From positions 2,820,501-2,884,500 of the forward strand of contig JAZARR010000213.1 in the NCBI GenBank assembly GCA_037389465.1: a DNA stretch of 64,000 nt. The letters run 5' to 3'. Origin of the DNA: Baylisascaris procyonis (taxonomy: Eukaryota > Nematoda > Chromadorea > Rhabditida > Ascarididae). Within the stretch, counting starts at the first letter, position 1. Every line of letters starts with the position of its first letter. The notes under the pieces were generated by a model that was not told where the DNA came from, did not search any database, and was given only the letters and a program-made list of their open reading frames with translations. This document shows positions 62,236 through 64,000 of the stretch, piece by piece. The position numbers were made by a program, and so were the translations under genes.

Positions 62236-62290
62236 GGGTAGGGGCGTGGCTTAGTTGAACGCCTTCGATTCCTGTATTAAATCCTCAGCA
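62236..62290 (+). pseudogene. short tRNA-derived fragment (SINE or tRNA relic)
   Basis: GGGGCGTGGCTTAGTTG resembles a tRNA 5' arm with A box. TTCGATTCC, a B-box half, follows after only about a dozen bases, so the anticodon arm is deleted. Confidence 0.3.
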
Positions 62291-62299
62291 TGTTTCTTT

Positions 62300-64000
62300 G
62301 CTTGCTATATTAGGCAGTTGAGTCGGCGGCTTGTATCAACCGAATAGCCGCAATTCGTTTTGCTTGTTATCTTGAAATGAATTCTCGTCTATAACATTGT
62401 TTAGGAATTCTAAAGATGCGCTTTGACCATACGTTATTCTATGTGTTGCAGTAAAATGATCGAATTGAATAGGAGATCGCAATGTTGAGAAACTAGTGCT
62501 GGTATCTTATTGGGCTCTAATCCAGTTCAAGATGAAGGCAATAGCTTTTGACCATTATTACTGATTTTGTGGAATTTCCACTGTTAGTATACATTTAAAC
62601 AATAAGATATATTTGTTTCTGCTCTCATAATACTTGAAAGACATTTTTACTTAGTTCATTCAAGCCATCCAAACCTCTGTACTTTTACAAGCATACTAAT
62701 CTCACTAGCTATTGCCAACCATCTGGACCGGTAATTCTAGCTTGCTTCATAGCATTAGAAATGATTAAGACATCAGCACTAGTATTCTCATGGTAATGAA
62801 AACCTCTTCGATGCGAAATTTACGCTCGTTATCTGTTATCTCATCTATATGCATATTATCTTCCATTTCTAATTTCATAATTCGGTAAACAATATAGGAG
62901 TAGTATCCAAATGGAACTCTAATAGTTTCTGCTCTCCTTGTGCTCTTTCGTCTATATTGCTGATTACAGTGGGTGACCGAGAAGAAGGCTGATGTTAGAG
63001 CTCATTGCTAGAAGATTTTCTTATTCATGCAGCTCTTCGTTGAATGATTTCCTTCCAGTACTCTTTCTTGCTGACTTAAATTATGATCGATTATAGTAAC
63101 AGTAGCATTATTGGGATAATTTTTTTGAAATGTTAGCAATTTGTGATCCTAATTCACAATAACTGAGAAAGTTTGTGTTAAAGCTTGAAATTCTACATTT
63201 GGCTTATTGAACATTACAGAATAAAAGCAAATATGTGATCAATTTGTGCAATGATAACATGCTAGCACATATAAATTGTTACTACGGTATTTAATACTAT
63301 TTATTTGCTGTGATATAGGCAAAATATTAAAGTAATCAACTTGTGAGTAGTTGCTAAACAAGAACATTCCCTTTCAGAACATTATTTTATTGCCGTGTAA
63401 TAACAGTTCACTATCGTGCATTCATACTGTAATTCTTATCGTTGCGCTTTACACATCTGCCTGCATGCAAAGTTGCATTCGCAAAGTTCGTTTTACAAAA
63501 GTCGTGCCTATATATTTGTGCAGTATTTTCTTCGGCACGTTATTTGAAGTCTTAACCGTCTGTCAGGTGGATTGCACTGACCCTTTGCCTAATAGTTTCG
63601 AGTTCAGAATCGCTGAATTTTTCTCAGTTATGCTTTTTGCTTCATAGTTACAAAATTCGGATGTGCATAATGTGCACTATAAGGCGCCTAATACGCCAAT
63701 ATTCAAGTTGATTCATCGACTTGGAAGAACTTTTATTCATCAAAAAGTGTCTAAAAATTTGCATGCCTATTGCAATGCTTGCATTTTCACTTCGCTTCGT
63801 TTCGGTTGATTAGAAATGAATCTGTTACGTTTTCGTCAAGCATCCTGGCACTATATTTGTTTTGAGAGCTCTTCCGTGAGCACTAATAAGGCGACGTAAA
63901 AGAGGCTGCCAGCTGACTGATAACACTACTCGCATTATATGCGAATAGTTGAGTCTATTTCTGAGGTTCGCAATAGGCTCTTAGTGAAGCTGGGAGTAAT
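62300..64000. other. no gene seen to window end
   Basis: AT-rich DNA. A 98-codon plus frame at 63351-63647 starts and ends without a convincing acceptor. A GTGGAT donor at about 63567 in that frame is the only exon-like sign. Confidence 0.4.

Overview
The window looks like nuclear DNA of a nematode. Its genes are split into short exons whose introns end in U-rich stretches followed by AG. Two starts sit 11 and 28 nt downstream of such acceptors with no upstream coding exon found, as expected for spliced-leader trans-splicing. It carries an RPamide precursor of the NLP-2/NLP-22 type, a nematode peptide family, and the sequence is AT-rich with long (AT)n arrays and decayed repeats. I cannot fix the species. 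All exon chains were assembled by eye from homology, splice motifs and reading phase. There is no transcript evidence.

Layout. 401-6968 (+): the 3' nine exons of letm1, the inner-membrane mitochondrial cation/H+ exchange factor; its 5' part lies outside the window. About 8.2-8.4 kb (+): two small exon-like blocks of unknown origin. 10374-26764 (-): a complete eight-exon gene for a suppressor-APC-domain (SAPCD-type) protein, 346 aa, spread over 16.4 kb. Inside its largest intron, on the opposite strand, sits a complete two-exon RPamide neuropeptide gene (15186-16299). Another intron holds a decayed non-LTR reverse transcriptase and a GC-rich island. 33291-33431 (+): a 46-codon secreted peptide with a terminal amidation signal, which I do not recognise. 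41962-46118 (-): a complete six-exon manganese-type cation diffusion facilitator, 347 aa. 49.5-52 kb (+) and 59.8-60.5 kb (-): exon chains with consistent phases but no family I recognise. The remaining long stretches (26.8-33.2, 33.5-41.9, 46.2-49.5, 52-59.8 and 62-64 kb) show no gene I can defend.

The confident genes do not form a pathway. letm1 and the CDF gene both concern metal or ion movement across membranes, the SAPCD-type protein is probably a coiled-coil cytoskeletal or polarity factor, and the two peptide genes concern signalling. The most interesting items are the nested neuropeptide gene with a degenerate peptide in its first exon, the unknown amidated-peptide gene at 33.3 kb, and the two-exon C-terminus at 60 kb that ends in a CaaX-like tetrapeptide.
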